A stretch of 64,000 nt of DNA from Crossaster papposus (GCA_037893245.1 JBAIAA010000352.1:2108001-2172000), one strand, 5' to 3'. Shown: positions 24,701 through 39,700, numbered from the stretch's first letter. Notes: a model not told the origin generated them from the letters alone. A program made the numbers and translations.

Positions 24701-27700
24701 GGCCAATTTCACAGACCTGCTAAGCACACAAATTTGCTTAGCACAAAAAAGTCTTGCTCATTAAAAACAAGTTACCAGCCAAAATTCTAGGTGTTTTTCA
24801 TGCTAAGCAAAACAAACCAGCTGATTATCAATCCAAAACAATAAAGATCACGTGAAAATTTGTTTTTGCAAAGGACGAATTGTCATGCTAAGCACATTTT
24901 TGTGCTTAGCAGCTCTATGAAATTGGCCCCTGTTCCATTTTGCCACTCACTGGCGTAATCCTTATCTTTTTTAGGAATTAATTTTGTAAATTATAACTTT
25001 TTATCAGTAACAGTGATATCACACTGGTTGTTGCCATGGATCGACCGATCCGGATCGAGGATTCAAGTTTGTTTGAAGAAGATGTTATCTACATACAGCA
25101 CATGTCTTGGGCGGCACCGAGCGTTTGCTACATTTATGTGTAGCACGTGTTATTATGCAAAACAGGCGCCTGAAAAATTCATGCCTGCACATTTCCAATG
25201 ACGATTTGATAGCAATACCACAATTTGTCGTTAAGTGGCGTCATCAAGTTTTATGCTCTCTGCCTTTTTTTTTTTTTTTTTTTTTTTTTCTTTTCTTTTT
25301 TACTACATTTAACACTGCTGTTAATGAAACTCAATATTGTTATTGCCTTTTCTTTTTTTAAAGAATAATAACACTCCTGGTCTGTGAAATTTTATTGCAG
25401 TTTCCCGTTGGGAATTGTTTACATGTGCGGTACATGTGCAGTACATGTATGTCTTCAAATGGATAGATCCGTTCAACCACATTAAAAAACATGTTCTGCT
25501 GGTTAGCATCGGTTGAATTTGATAGTGTGTGCAACTTTATAATTGTTACTGCTTGTTATTTGGAGGAAATACATGTATGATGTATCCAGTATATACACAT
25601 ATGAATACATTGTATAAAAATGTATGGAAATGTATACAAATGCAATAGATATAATCTGAAGAACAAATGTGACCCAGCACAAGTAAATGAGACACTTTGC
25701 GGCCAAAACAAAAATTGAGATTTTGATTTCATCATTTAAAGCTTGTTTAGCTTTAAAGTATACACCATTGGTCATTGCTTGAATTATCATGAATGAGTAG
25801 ATTTGGGGGATTGTATAATATCGTTTAACTTAGCTGTCCGACGTTTTACTATCATGGATGCCGAGAAAAGCATGAAAAACAGCGGTTTGTTTCAACAGGC
25901 GTCGAGCAGTTATTCTTATGTTATCTTTGTTTTTTTTCGCGATCGCCGTCTGGCGATCGCGAATTTTTCATTATAAAATTTTATTTTTCGGAATAATTAC
26001 AGGATATCTACATGTAGCGCAATCATTTTGCTGGATGTCTAGAATCAACATTTACTTTCAAATGAGTAAGATATTTCTTAATAATTCGGTAGTAAATATT
26101 TTTGATATCTGCAAATGGTGTATCCTACCTTTAAATGATGAAATCAAAATCTCAATTTTCATTTTTGCCGCAAAGTGTCTCATTTACTCGTGCTGGGTCA
26201 GAAATTGGTACATCCACAGATACACATTTTTCAGGTGTACAATGTACCAGTGTACATTGAATATACAAAATTTGTTCATCAGCATAAATCCTTGGGGATC
26301 CCCCCCCCCCCCCCTTGCCAGATTTCAGGCCAACAAATTAAAATAAAATAGTTTCTCATTTGAACTTGAAAAAAAAGGGGGGGATGAGGGCACTTTTTTG
26401 GTGCATGATGTACCGGAGTAATTGAATTGTATCTCGTTACAGCGTCATACCGTCATGATAATAAATATACTGCACTCCTGCACAGAGAACACTACAAATA
26501 AAAACAAGAAAACCTTTTTTTTATTTTTTATTTTATTTTTTAATAAAAATAAATACAATTCTGATGCAACAACAAAAAAGAAAATGTGCGAGAACAAAAA
26601 ACAACAATTTTCTTTTTATATTTGGCCTCAGTGCTAGGAATAATTTTTTTTTTAACTAAACAGCCTATTTGTTACTTTCTGTTAAGTATCAAACATTTGT
26701 GACCTTGTAGTCTGGATAATTGAATTTGTAATCTGTAGGTAAAGCTACAGGTATTAATCTACAGCAATACAATCATAAGTATTTCAGTCAATGTCACCTC
26801 GAAAGTACAATGCCTTCTTAAAGGTAGTATACACCATTTGCAGATATCGAAAATATTTACTACTGAATTATTAAGAAATACCTTACTCAATTGAAAGTAA
26901 ACAATGATTCTAGGCATTCAGCAAAAGGATTGCGCTAGATATCCTGTAATTATTCAAAACAATTGAATTTTATAAAAAAAAATTCGCTCTCGCCGGACGG
27001 CGAGAGCGAAAAAACAAAGACAACATAAGAATAACTGCTCGACCCCGGTTGAAAACAAACGCTGTTTTTCGTGCTTTTCTCGGCATCCATGATTGTAAAA
27101 CTTCGGAAAAGTCAGTTAAACGATATTTACCATGAAATACAACCCCCCAAATCTACCCATTCATGATAATTAAAGCAATTACCAATGGTGTATACTACCT
27201 TTAAATACAGCTCTACATGTACCAGTACATGTACATGTTTATAAACACGTGCTCAATTATGTAGGCGATGCCCAGTATCTACCAATACGTAAACCTATCC
27301 ACATAATCCCTCTGTGTATGGTAGATGTAGATATACTGGTACATGTACACATGCATGTAGGCCTGGTACAAATGTACATTCCCTCCACTCCAGACATTTT
27401 TGCAGATTGCACTCAATTGTTACTCAAAGCTAGGATACACCATTGGTAAATTGCTTGAATTATTATGAATGGGTGGATTTGGGGGGTTGTATTTTATAGT
27501 AAATGCTGTTTACTTTTTTTGTTTTTTTTGTTTCACTATTGTCTATTTTTAATGTTTTGGTTATATTTATTTGTTTTGATGTATTTTTATGTACTGAGGG
27601 CCCCAAATGATCAGCTTCTGCTGGATGGGCTACCCTCAATAAAGATGGTTGTACATGTAAATAAAATAAAAAAGGTTGGATACACCATTTGCAGATATTT

Positions 27701-30700
27701 TTGAAAATATTTACTACCAAATTATTAAGAAATATCTTACTTATTTGAAAGTAAATAATGATTCTAGGCATCCAGCAAAAAGATTGCGCTAGATATCCTG
27801 TAAATATTTCGAAAAAATAAAACTTCATAAAACAAAATTCGCGATTGCCAAACGGCGATCGCGAAAAAACCAATATTAACATAAGAATAACTACCCGACA
27901 CGTGTTAAAAACAAATGCTGTTTTTCTTGCTTTTCTCAGCATCCACGATTGTACAAATTGTACAACCCCCCAAATCCACCCATTCATGATAATTCTAGCA
28001 ATTACCAAATTACCCCAATCCACCCATTCATGATAATTCTAGCAATTACCAATGGTGTATCCTACCTTTAACCGACCTGCCCGAAGTTTTACAATCATGG
28101 ATGCTGAAAAAAGCAAGGAAAACAGCGTTCGATTTTAACCGGCGTCGGGCAGTGGTTCTTATGTTGTTTTGGGGTTTTTTCGCGATCGCCATACCGGTAC
28201 GTCGATCGTGATTTAAATTTTGTTTCTTAGAAAATTCAAATTTTCGGAACAATTAGAGAATAATTACATGTAGCACAATCATTTTGCTGGATGCCAAGAA
28301 TCAATATTTACTTTTAAAATAAGTAAGATATTTTGTAATAATTTGGTAGTCAACATTTTCGATATCTGCGAATGGTGTACCCATGGTGTACCCTACTGTA
28401 CATACATTTTGTAGTACCATTGGCACTATTTTGTACCCTAACACTAAGGTTTTTTTCTTCTCTGTACTGACACCCAGCATTGTGTACAATGTACTGTCTG
28501 TTGTTCAGTACTATACTCTGTAGTCTGGCTGATCATAATGCACTCATTTGCATAGGAGACCAAGGGCAAACATCAGCAGAAAGGGGCAAGTCAGCCAGCC
28601 CCCTTTGAATTGATACTGCAGTCTATTGGTCTGTGGTGCAGTCATGCATGGATGGACATTTGCATTATAATAATTACCCTGCTTGAATACACTGTACAAG
28701 TACAGTACCATCACATGTGGGTACACCATAGAGATCTATTTTAAATAATACTAGAGCGCTAACTCCTCATTCTTACGCATGGAGATCATATTTTGTTGGG
28801 CGGTCTTTCGATTGTCCTTTTGATTGAACATGTACCGGGTAGTATACCTTGTACAGGGAGGAATTTAAATATTAAATGTATAACATGTACATAAACGCAA
28901 CACTACAGTATATACCGGTAATTCTGCCATATTATGCAAATATGTACGTCGGGCAACAAAAACAAGGACAAAAAGTGCCCCGATTCTCTCTTTTTTTACA
29001 AAAAAGTTTGAATGAGAAACTTTTAGTTTTAAAATTTGGCATAAGATTGTTGTTGTTTTTTTTGTTTTTTTGTACAACTACAGTATATGTGACCTATAGT
29101 ACAAGTACATGAATAGTGTTGGATTCTATTATCTGATCAACACAGTGCTAAGGGTTTTTCAAAAGTCTTTGTGGAAACTAATGTTCTTTTGCATTCAATG
29201 TTCATGTTGACTAAGATGTACATGTACATTTAGGAAGTGCATTGTCCACCAGCATGCAGTCTGCATGACTGACATAGGATCAGTGCTTGATAATTTGATG
29301 TGACAGTATTATGGTCTAGCTGTTTAAAACAAAAACATGACCTTTGTGGGCATGGTTGTTCCATAGTTCCTTTCTCTGTGGTTGTTCAAATCCATTCAGG
29401 GCTACATGATGTACGGTACATGTACCAGTAGATCACAGTGTCATACAGTACATGTCAAAGTGAAACAGCTACAAATGTGACCAACTCCACACAAACGTCA
29501 TTATGTCGTAAATTGAGTTAAATACAATGTTCATGGTTGAAAAGCCCGCATGGTAAGCTTCCATTTGGTATAGTGTTCCGTAGCCCCTACCAATTTGGAG
29601 ATCTGATGTGTTTACATTTTTATTACTTCCTTGGAGTTCAAATTACACGACTGAGTAAACAGGCTTTGAAATAGCTGGCTCTGTTGTAGTACAACAAAAC
29701 AATGCACACTAAATGGTCGTGTTTTTTCCCTTCACTTCATCAAAAATCAACATTTCTTTGAATAGAACCTGAAACTGTAGGTACCGGTATTAACCCCAAC
29801 TAACCCAAACCCATCAAACTCCAACTGCAGGTTTTGCTAGGTTTTGGCAGGTTTTGTACCAAACCATAGCAACTTGTTGTTGGACTTTGTTTGCCTTGGT
29901 ACTAAAGGCCAAGGGAAACCCTGTTGAATTCTTTAGAGGGATCGTATACGTTTGGTAATACATGTAGCTCCAGAAATGAATGGCAAATACAACTTACTTG
30001 GTAAGAAGTACAGCAGCTTTGGATAGTATAATGCATTTTTAGAAACTTTTCACTTCGAAGTACTGAGGTTATGGTAAAAGATATCACTTTTTATCCCAAC
30101 AAATTTGAATCTGATGCAGATTTTTCTTCCTGCGTGGACATAACCGCTCCAGATTTTCGGCAATATCTCAAAATTGCTACCACCTTTTGAATTGAAATTT
30201 TTACAGGTTAGTTTTATGGTATATAACTATATAGGATTGAAACAAACAGTGGGTTCCAATTACCAAACGTAAACGATATCTTTAGGGTTCAGGGCAGAAA
30301 GGCATGAGACTTGTACAAAATGTTGGAGTTTGGGGGAATATGCAGAATAGTTTTGCCTAAATGGGTACTTCAGTATTAACTCTAGTGATGGACGGAAGGA
30401 AGAAAATGTAGGGTTGCAGGGTACCAGCGGCTTCTCTGTGACATTTCAGGTCAAGCCCACAAGAGGGAAGCCAAGCTGGAGAGAAGTGTCCAGTTACACT
30501 GGATTGTCCCCAGCTCAGCTCCCTGCACATCTATTTACCCACGGATATTTGACTCCTCCTGCCTTTAGTATTAAATGTGACCCACCACCCCCAAACCAGG
30601 CTAAAGTCGAAATTTTTCATATGAGAGATTTTTATACCATTGGATTGCTAGCGTTTTAAGCTTTAAAATGATACACCACATGCACCAGTACCGCTATGGA

Positions 30701-33700
30701 ATGAAAAGTAACGACGCTTCAAAAAGTGACATTTTGTTGCCGTTCGCGGCAACAAGTTTGCTCAATTTGAGTAATAGCAACGACAACAAAAATCAGGAGA
30801 AGGCCGATATTATCACTTTCGGGGATTTTTAAAAAGGTTTAAACATGAACAGCCAATAAATTAGAGTTTTAACTAACGATTTATGAAAAAACAACAATCG
30901 ACCAGCAACACATTTTTTTTGTTTACAATGCCATATCTCGAAATGGCATTTGCCGACTTCCGCCTGGTTTTGGCCTGGTGGTTCACAAATAAGGGATCAC
31001 GTGTACAATGTTATGTGGGGCATGGCTTAGCCTGATCCGGTGGTGTGTGAAGGTGTATGGTGTGTTCATGTACTACATAACCCCTCCCCCTTCCCCTCCC
31101 TCCCCACAAGCACAATAGGCAAACAAAAAGATCCTTTCAGTCCTCTGGCGTTTGTCTTTTGTTTAATGTTGTCCTCTGGTGTTAAAGTGTACGCCAAGTC
31201 TATAGCCGTGTTCGCACTGGTACTTTTTGGGGGGAAGGTTTTACTGAGACGATGGTAAAATAAAAAATGGTCAAATGTTACCACTGTTCACACTTGGACT
31301 TTCGACACGGCAAAATTTTACCGAGACCGCGGGAGAAGTAGCCGAGCTGTCATTTTAATGACTCATGAGGGCGAATGTGATCACAATGCGATGTGCATGC
31401 ATCAGCGCGCGCACGTAAACAATGCAAAGAGGGCATGCGCGGTGTCTTGTGTAGCATGAAATCGCAGTAGGGGGCCGGATGTACGTTTTCCTGAGACGCT
31501 TTTACCGACCGCGCTGTTCGCACTGGACTTATCGTCTAGGGAAAAGTTACCTGGGAAGTTTTCCCGGGCAGCAGTTGGCCGGTAAAAGTAACCACTGGAC
31601 TCGGGGGGAAAAGTAACCGAGAGGAAAACGTCCTTGGCTGTCCGCACTGGACTTAAAATGGGAAAAGTACCCATCGTCTCGGTAAGTTTTATCAAAAAAA
31701 GTCCAGTGCGAACAGGGCTTATGGGGTTAAGTTCTACAGTGGAACGCCACTATACCGAACACCGCTTTTCTAAAACGTTCGGCTGTACTGAACACCCGAT
31801 TTTTGTGTCCCCACATACCGAACAATTTGTTATTGAAAATAATGTACACAGATTTCTTAGAAACCCACTGCTACGTGTACCTGTAGGCCGTGTTTTATTC
31901 CCGAATGTTAAACAGCCAGTGCTTAAATGTTAAAGATAGACGAGTGGCTCCCCAATGAATAGAAGCGAAAAAGCCAACTGTTGCTTTAGAATTCGATGTG
32001 ATGAATAAGAATTAGGTGGGATGAATAAATAACTTAAAGTACCGTAGGCAACAACAGGGTACTATTTTTAACAGGACGGACGGCATCTTGAAAAATGGGC
32101 ATCTGATGGGCCTGAAAATTGCTATACCGAACTATCGATAAAACAAACAAAATAATGTGGATCTCTTGATGTTCGTTTTTACGGCGTTTCACTGGAGTAC
32201 AGGAACAAAGGGAAACACAATAGGGTATCCTCGGTCCTCATGGTAAAACGTTCTACATGTGACTTGAGGGCTGTTTTTCGTGTCGTGTGCATTCAAACGG
32301 TACACTTGTAGTTACTGTTCATGTAGGTTAATTTTTTGGTAGTTAGAGTTAGGGCATACGGCCGGTAAAATGAATACACCTTTGGATGTTGAGATGCAAT
32401 CCTAAAGCCTAAAGGGGAAAGAGGAGACAGCAGTGTTTTTACCCCGGCCGATTCAGATGGGATGGGGAACATACTAGGAAAATACTAGCCCAAAATTAAT
32501 TTTGCTGATATTTCCCCCCAATTTTTTTTTATCAAATTTTCAAAATTGCATACAAAAAAAATTATAAAAAATCCACAAAATCATGTTTTTGTTAGAGAAA
32601 GGTTACAATATTTTTTGTAATTGAATGTGTAAATATTATGACAATGTATTCATATTATTGGAGATCTAAAAAAAAATCAGAAAATAAAAATCAGACAGAT
32701 TCTGAAAAGTTCAAGACCCTCGTCAACAACCCCCTCTATGATTGGTGTACATGTACCAGTATAAAGCACATGTAAGCTGACAAAATCTGAAAATCTTTAC
32801 ATCAGCGGGGTCTGGCAGGGGAGCTCCGTTTAAAGCCGTCGGGAGTTCAGACCTTCCGCGGTTACCATAGAAACCTGAGCTGTCTTTGACGGAGACGTGA
32901 CGACATGTAATTAAAAGCTCCCCCCCCCCACCCCCCCACCCCCTCCGCCACACACACACACCACCTCTCTATCTATTTCTCCTAGAAGACCAAATTTCTT
33001 GTCATTTTGGGTGAAAACCTACGGTATACCATCTTTGGGTTTGAGAAATCTAATTGACGCAACTACCCCAAAGAATTCCGCCATCGGTTCTGAAGGTTAC
33101 GCGATCTTCATTGGAAGGGTGCAAAGGCAAATAACTCCCCCCCAAAAAAAAACTACAAAAAACTCTACCTGACAGCACTTCTTTTTGTGCATTCATATGT
33201 CATTGATTAGGTAAACATTCAAATGCCTGGGAGAGACTAGCTAATATGTCATGCCGCACTACCCCCCCCCCCCCCCCCCCCCCCTTACAGGTACCACTGA
33301 ATCAGATAACAAACTAGTGGGCTTCGATTGATTGAATATTCATGAAAAATTCCTAAGTGCACAAGCTCATGCATTAAACAACAGGCTGGGATGGATTTTC
33401 ATGTGGTGAATCCTCTAAAGGTCGTATTGGTACTGTAAGTGCTTGAATTATCAGAATGGGGGTTGTATTTTATAGTAAATATCGTTTAACTGACCTGTCC
33501 GAAGATTAATAATTATGGATGCTAATAAAAGCAAGAAAAACGTCGTTAGTCTTAAACCGATGTCAGGTAGTGGTTCTTATGTTGTTCTTGTTTTTTTGGG
33601 AGATCAATTTTTCAGAACAATTACAGGATATCTAGCGCAATGCTGAATGCCTACGTGGTTCAATCATTTTTTTCTTTCAAATAAGTAACATATTTCCTAA

Positions 33701-36700
33701 TAATACGGCAGTACATTTTTTAAATATCTGCAAATGGTGTATCCTTCCTTTAAAGGTAGGATACACCATTTGCAGATATCGAACAAAAATTACTAGCGAA
33801 TTATTAAGAAATATCTTACTCATCTGAAAGTAAATACTGATTCTAGGCATCCAGCAAAATGATTGCGCTAGATATCCTTTAATTATTCTGAAAAATATAA
33901 TTTTATAAAGACAAATTTGCCGGACGGCGATTGCGAAAAAACACAAATAACATAAGAATAACTGCCCGACGCCGGTTGAAAACAAACGCTGACATCCATG
34001 ATTGTAAAACTTTGGAGAGGCCACGATATTTACAATAAAATGCAACCCCCCCCCCCCCCCCCCCCGAATCCACCCATTCATTATAATTCAAGCAATTACC
34101 AATGGTGTATCCTACCTTAACACTCTCTTGTGTGGCATCATATCTGCACTTTGGCATATATATCTGCACTAAAAGGCACTAAATTGACAATGCATATTAC
34201 ACTAAAGGGATAATCGGCCTTGTGTGTCTGAATGAAATGGCATCAGATCTTGTTAGTTCACCAGAGGTCATTTGCATTTTGCATTCAAGACAGTGTGTGC
34301 AATTACACCACATTTTAATCATATGTGACCCGCTCCATCATAGTCAGGAATAAGACGCTGGGGCCGTTTTACGCAATCGGTCGTTGAAGTGAACGCATGG
34401 GTGAAAATCGTGACCAAGTTGTTTTTCTGAACATTTTATTTTTAGGAAGTGTAGTTATCACAGATTATTGTCATTAATGTCTTGTATGTAAAAACGATCA
34501 ATAAAGATGAAAATGAAGGGGATTTGTGTGCGCTGTCCGTATGATTTTGGTCCATTTTGTTTATTTCAAAGCTGTTTTTCTCGGAATGTGGATTCGGCAA
34601 ATAAATATACACCTGTCAACTTCATCAGACCATAACTCGTTAACCTAAACAGATACACACTTGTGATGGGTATCATTAGAAAGCTTATGAAATCCCCTTT
34701 CTCACCATGTGCATATCTCAAAAAGTCATTTCGAGACTTATTCCTGATTTCGATGGAGCGGCTCACATACCGGTATGTTCTTTGTAAAAAAAAACTATGT
34801 GAATTTCATTTGTTTGTACATGTAATTGTTGTTTACATACATACGGTATTTAAAGTCTCTAACCGTAACACCAACAGCCCTCTGGCTAGAAGCCATCCTC
34901 AATCCCGCAAAATCCTTTAATTGCCACCGTGTAAACATTGGATTCATCCTTAATCTTCCAAAAATCCTCTACCTACATGTACATTGTATTTATCACTGTA
35001 ATGGGTCGAGTCAGTGCTGAATGCTGATGACATTCAGAAGCACTGCGGATGATAAGGAGCAAAATGCAGGGCTCAATTATTATGCATGGCTGAACATGAA
35101 CAATGCTGGGTACAGCCTACCAACTCAGCACAATGCATCCTCTAAAAATTTTACCGCCCCTGTTGCCATTCAGTCTTAATCCTCCTAAAGCCTTCAAAAA
35201 TCCGGGAGATTTTTGAGAATTGAGAGGGTTAAGCCGTGTTCGTACTGGCCTTTTTTTGGGGAAGGTTTTACTGAGACGATGGTAAAATAAAAAATGGTCA
35301 AATGTTACCACTGTTCACACTTGGACTTTCGACACGGGACATTTGTACCGAGACCGTGGGAGAAGTAGCCGAGCTGTCATTATAATGACTCGTGAGGGCG
35401 CTTTGCGTGACCGTTCTGCATTGACCCCGGTGTACCCATTTGCGCGCGCGCATCAGCGTGCCCGCACGTAAACAACACAAAGAGCGCATGCGCGGTGTCT
35501 TGTGTAGCATGACTTTGCACTGGAGGGCCGGATTAACGTTTTCCTGAGACGCTTTTACCGACTCGCGCTGTTCGCACTGGACTTATCGTCTAGGGAAAGG
35601 TTACCTGGGAAGTTTTCCCGGGAAAACGTCCTAGGCTGTCCGCACTGGACTTAAAATGGGAAAAGTACCCATCGTCTAGGTATGTTTTATCATAATAAGC
35701 CCAGTGCGAACAGGGCTTTAGAGACTTGGGTGAAATGACAAAACTATGGAACTACCGGTATGATCAACAAAACTATGGAATTCTGATAGACAGTCAAATA
35801 CAATTTGTTCACATTTGCCTCAAACCACTTCTCTTAACTCTAACCACCACCAGTTACATGTAGTTTTACACATATACGAAAGAGTAGGGAAGATGACATG
35901 TACATACTGTACATAAGTCATTTTTATTAAAACCGTACCCATGTTTCAGAAATCTTTTACAATTAGTTTCTACATATATTTTCATCTTAGAAACTGTAGG
36001 CCGACATTCGTCTTGAACGAGAAGATGTTGTTGCAATTATTTTCAAATCATATACAAATTAACGTGTGCGTGATTGAGATAAGACGACCCTTAAATTGAA
36101 CTTAACTCTTAACGAGTTCCGCTGCCTTGCTGAAGAGCATCTTAACCAGTTCGCGCCCCGGAGGACGTATGTACACGCAAAGTTTTTCGAGATTCAAAAA
36201 CGGATGACGCATAAGCAAGGCCGATAATGTCTTTCAGCAGCGAGCAAAACTAAAAATGCGTGGGTGTGCTTCCCGATAACCATCGGCCTAAACCTGCCTG
36301 AATTCTCAGCTAAAATTTGCCAAAGGTTAAAATGTGTTTTGCGAATTTGCCGTGCGAAACGTCACAAATTTGCATTGGGGCCGAGAATGAAGTTGCGTTA
36401 AAATGCATCTTACCCTCGGTTCAGATAGGCGTTCCACAGTCGCGCCAAACCAAATGAGTGAATTGAGTCCGACATCTGAAACGAATAAGGGCGACAAGGC
36501 GCGCCAGACGGCGAACGATCGACTGCTGGAGTTAGTTGTTAGAGCGACTCAAGAGCGACTTGATTTCAATTTGGTTCGGCGCGACTGTGGAATGCCTGTC
36601 TGAACCGAGCGTAAGCATTTCCTGAAATTGGCCCGAGAGTGCGTTACCTGAGCGCGACTCTCGTGAGTCGAGCCTGGTGCCGCTGTGGAAAATGTCTATC

Positions 36701-39700
36701 GCCGAATTAGTCTAAGTATCACAGATAAATAATTGACGTCTTTTGTGGTTTTTTTTCTTTCTTTTCTTTCCGTCTCTGCAGCGACCACTTGTCCTTTGCC
36801 TTCAGCTTCTTCCTCCACGGTGAGAGCACGGTGTGCGCCAACGTGGAAGTCTCTCTCCACCAGCCGGTCTGTCGTCTGTCCTTGGATCACCTGGCTCTGG
36901 CTCAGGGATCTACCACTGGCTTTCAAGGTACAATGTATCAGCCGTTCACGTCCCTGTATGATGTACCGGTATATCCCTCTTCCCCCAGATTTTTGTGCAT
37001 TTTAAGCCCTGTTCGCACTGGACTTTTTTTGATAAAACTTACCGAGACGATGGGTACTTTGCCCATTTTAAGTCCAGTGCGGACAGCCTAGGACGTTTTC
37101 CTCTCGGTTACTTTTCCCGAGTCCAGTGGTTACTTTTACCGGCCAACTGCTGCCCGGGAAAACTTCCCACCCAGGTAACTTTTCCCTAGACGATAAGTCC
37201 AGTGCGAACAGCGCGAGTCGGTAAAAGCATCTAAGGAAAACGTACATCCGGTCTGCCCCCTAGTGCGATTTCATGCTACACAAGACACCGCGCATGCGCT
37301 CTTTACATTGTTTACGTGCGCGCGCTGATGCATGCACATCTCATTGTGATCACATGAGTCATTATAATTACAGCTCGGCTACTTCTCCCGCAGCCTTGTT
37401 AAAATTTTCCAGTGTCGAAAGTCCAAGTGCGAAAAGTGGTAACATTTGACCATTTTTTATTTTACCATCGTCTCAGTAAAACCTTCCCCCAAAAAAGTCC
37501 ATTGCGAACACGGCTAAAGATTGGATACACCATTTGCAGATATCGAAAATATTTACTACCGAATTATTAAAAATTATCTAACTTTTTGGAAAGTAAATAA
37601 TGATTCTAGGCTTCCAAGCAAAATGATTGCGCTAGATATCCTGTAATTATTCCGAAAAATTGAATTATATAAAACGGCGATTATTATATAACGAGCGGCA
37701 ATCGCGAAAAAAACCAAGAACAACATAATAATAACTGCCTGACGCCGTTTGAAAACAAACCGTGTTTTTCTTGCTTTTCTCGGCATCCATGATTGTAAAA
37801 CTTTGAACAGGTCAGTTAAACGATATTTACTATAAAATACATTGTACTACCCACCAAACTCACCAATTCCTGACGATTCAAGCAATTACCAATGGTGTAT
37901 CCTACCTTTAAGTGGAGGTCACACTGTCACGATTTGTGTGACCACAGCCTCCGATTAGTCGTAGCAGTTCTAATTGAGTGTTCCGCTTGCACCCTACTAC
38001 CGGTACAAAATACTTGCGGTTCTTCTACAGTGACATTATGAGTATTGGCGACTAGACGTTCGGATTTCAACGACGTCTGTATGATTTTGAAGCTGATTCA
38101 TCTTGAACCTGCTATGGTGTACTACGGTTGTAGTATGATAGTTTTGGAACTACCGGTACTCTACAATCACAGTCGATTACAGCCGAATGCGCTAAGATTA
38201 GTATATACGTAGAACATCGAAGAACAGTCGTGGATATTTGTAATGATTTGTGATAAAAATAATCCATCATTGGCCACGTAAAGGCCACGAATGCCTACAA
38301 GATGGTGCTACGACTGTGCGTGATGTACGATCGTACTGCGACTGCCCTACGGTTTTGAAAAAAATTGTAGCACCGCCACGACAGTTTTTGAACAGTTCAA
38401 AACTGTCTAGGGAGTTTGCCGACCAGCGAAGGTTCATCATGACTCAAGATTGATCAGGATGCACCAAGATACCGTACCACTACTGATATGTCCGGCTATC
38501 TTCGTAGGCTATCTTCTTAAAATCGTGACAGTGTGACCTAGGCTTTAACGACCCCAAAGTATATTTCCTGAATATGTTATGAAGCAGATTTAACTAGCAA
38601 AGTCATATTTATCAATCTGTAAAAATTAGCCTTGACGTACTTGTATTCCTATTGTTTCTGCATGACAATACTAGCTGGTAACGGCTTGTTGGACTGAAAT
38701 TCATCATTACCAGCACAATAACTTATCATTACCGATATACACCTCTTCATTACTAAACACAAAAACTTGCCATTTCCAAAAACAATGATATTGAACACAA
38801 TTGATGTCCCATTATCAAGTAAACCAACAACAGTACTGTATTACTGTTTTAACCGTAACCGAATTCATGTCAGAGAATGGACTCTATAGTTCACACTGCG
38901 GCATTATACGGTGCTATCAATAAGCCACACTGTAGCCTCATTGTACTCAGTGTTTTTTGTTCACAAACCTTTTTGTTTTTTTGTTTGTGGGGGCCTGGAT
39001 TTTACCAAGGCTAATAGCTTCAGAACTCGCCAAAACCAGCGATAATCAGGCACGGCGCCTCGCCCCATTATCTTGCTGGTATTGCCGTGTTCCTCAGCCA
39101 TTACCCTTTATATAATTGTTTATGGAAATACAAAAAGAAAGAACAAGATATACATGTATCCCACAAAAACATATTTTTACAATAAAATCATTATTAACAA
39201 AACAAAATGGATTTCTAAAAAGTTTCTCCATTGATTATTGGTGATTTGACCGAAAAGTGTTTAGTGTTCAGAATTAGATCCAAAAGTTCTTGGTCAGCTG
39301 TTTTTGTCAACTAATGCTAGCTTAACCAGTTCGCGCCGGGATTATTTTAACATCATTGAACCAAGGCGCGGGATTATTTTTAACAAAACTTTATCCGAGG
39401 CGGGTTCAGGCCGATAGTACCGGAAGGCACACCAACCCCTTTTTTAGCCTTGCTCGCTGCTGACAGACTTTTCCGGCCTTGCGTGTGGCATGTTTATGCG
39501 TCATTCGTTTTGAATCTGGGGAAAACTTTTGCGTTTATATATGTCATCCGGCGCGAACTGGTTAACATTCCTGTTCTCAATGTCTTACCTTGTGTCTAGG
39601 TGTGTCCGAGTACCTAGAACCCCTGTCTATCCCTCCATTACTCGTGGGCTACGATAGAGACTGGTTTATATACGTCCTCCGGCGCGGAATATATGCTATG

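Larger units (their letters stand above)
18754..36781 (+). other. MED13: MED13 intron, 18 kb
   Basis: The largest intron in the window. It is filled with the elements listed from 18892 to 35719. I see nothing I can name in 19740-21100 (poly-A runs and CATGTACATG only), 22240-22980 (GC-richer, CAGCGCAGC repeats near 22640), 24010-24580, 28500-29930 and 32210-33400 (apart from C-tracts and a CA run near 32950). The pyrimidine tract before the next exon is strong. Confidence 0.75.

Noticed and set aside
27463-28023. 186-codon frame on the minus strand
   Set aside because: It runs through two family-A MITEs and a LINE-like tail; chance frame.
34566-34766. Similar ~65-codon frames in family-D copies (18104 and 34324)
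   Set aside because: The peptides agree only because the repeat DNA is alike; the frame is broken in the other copies.
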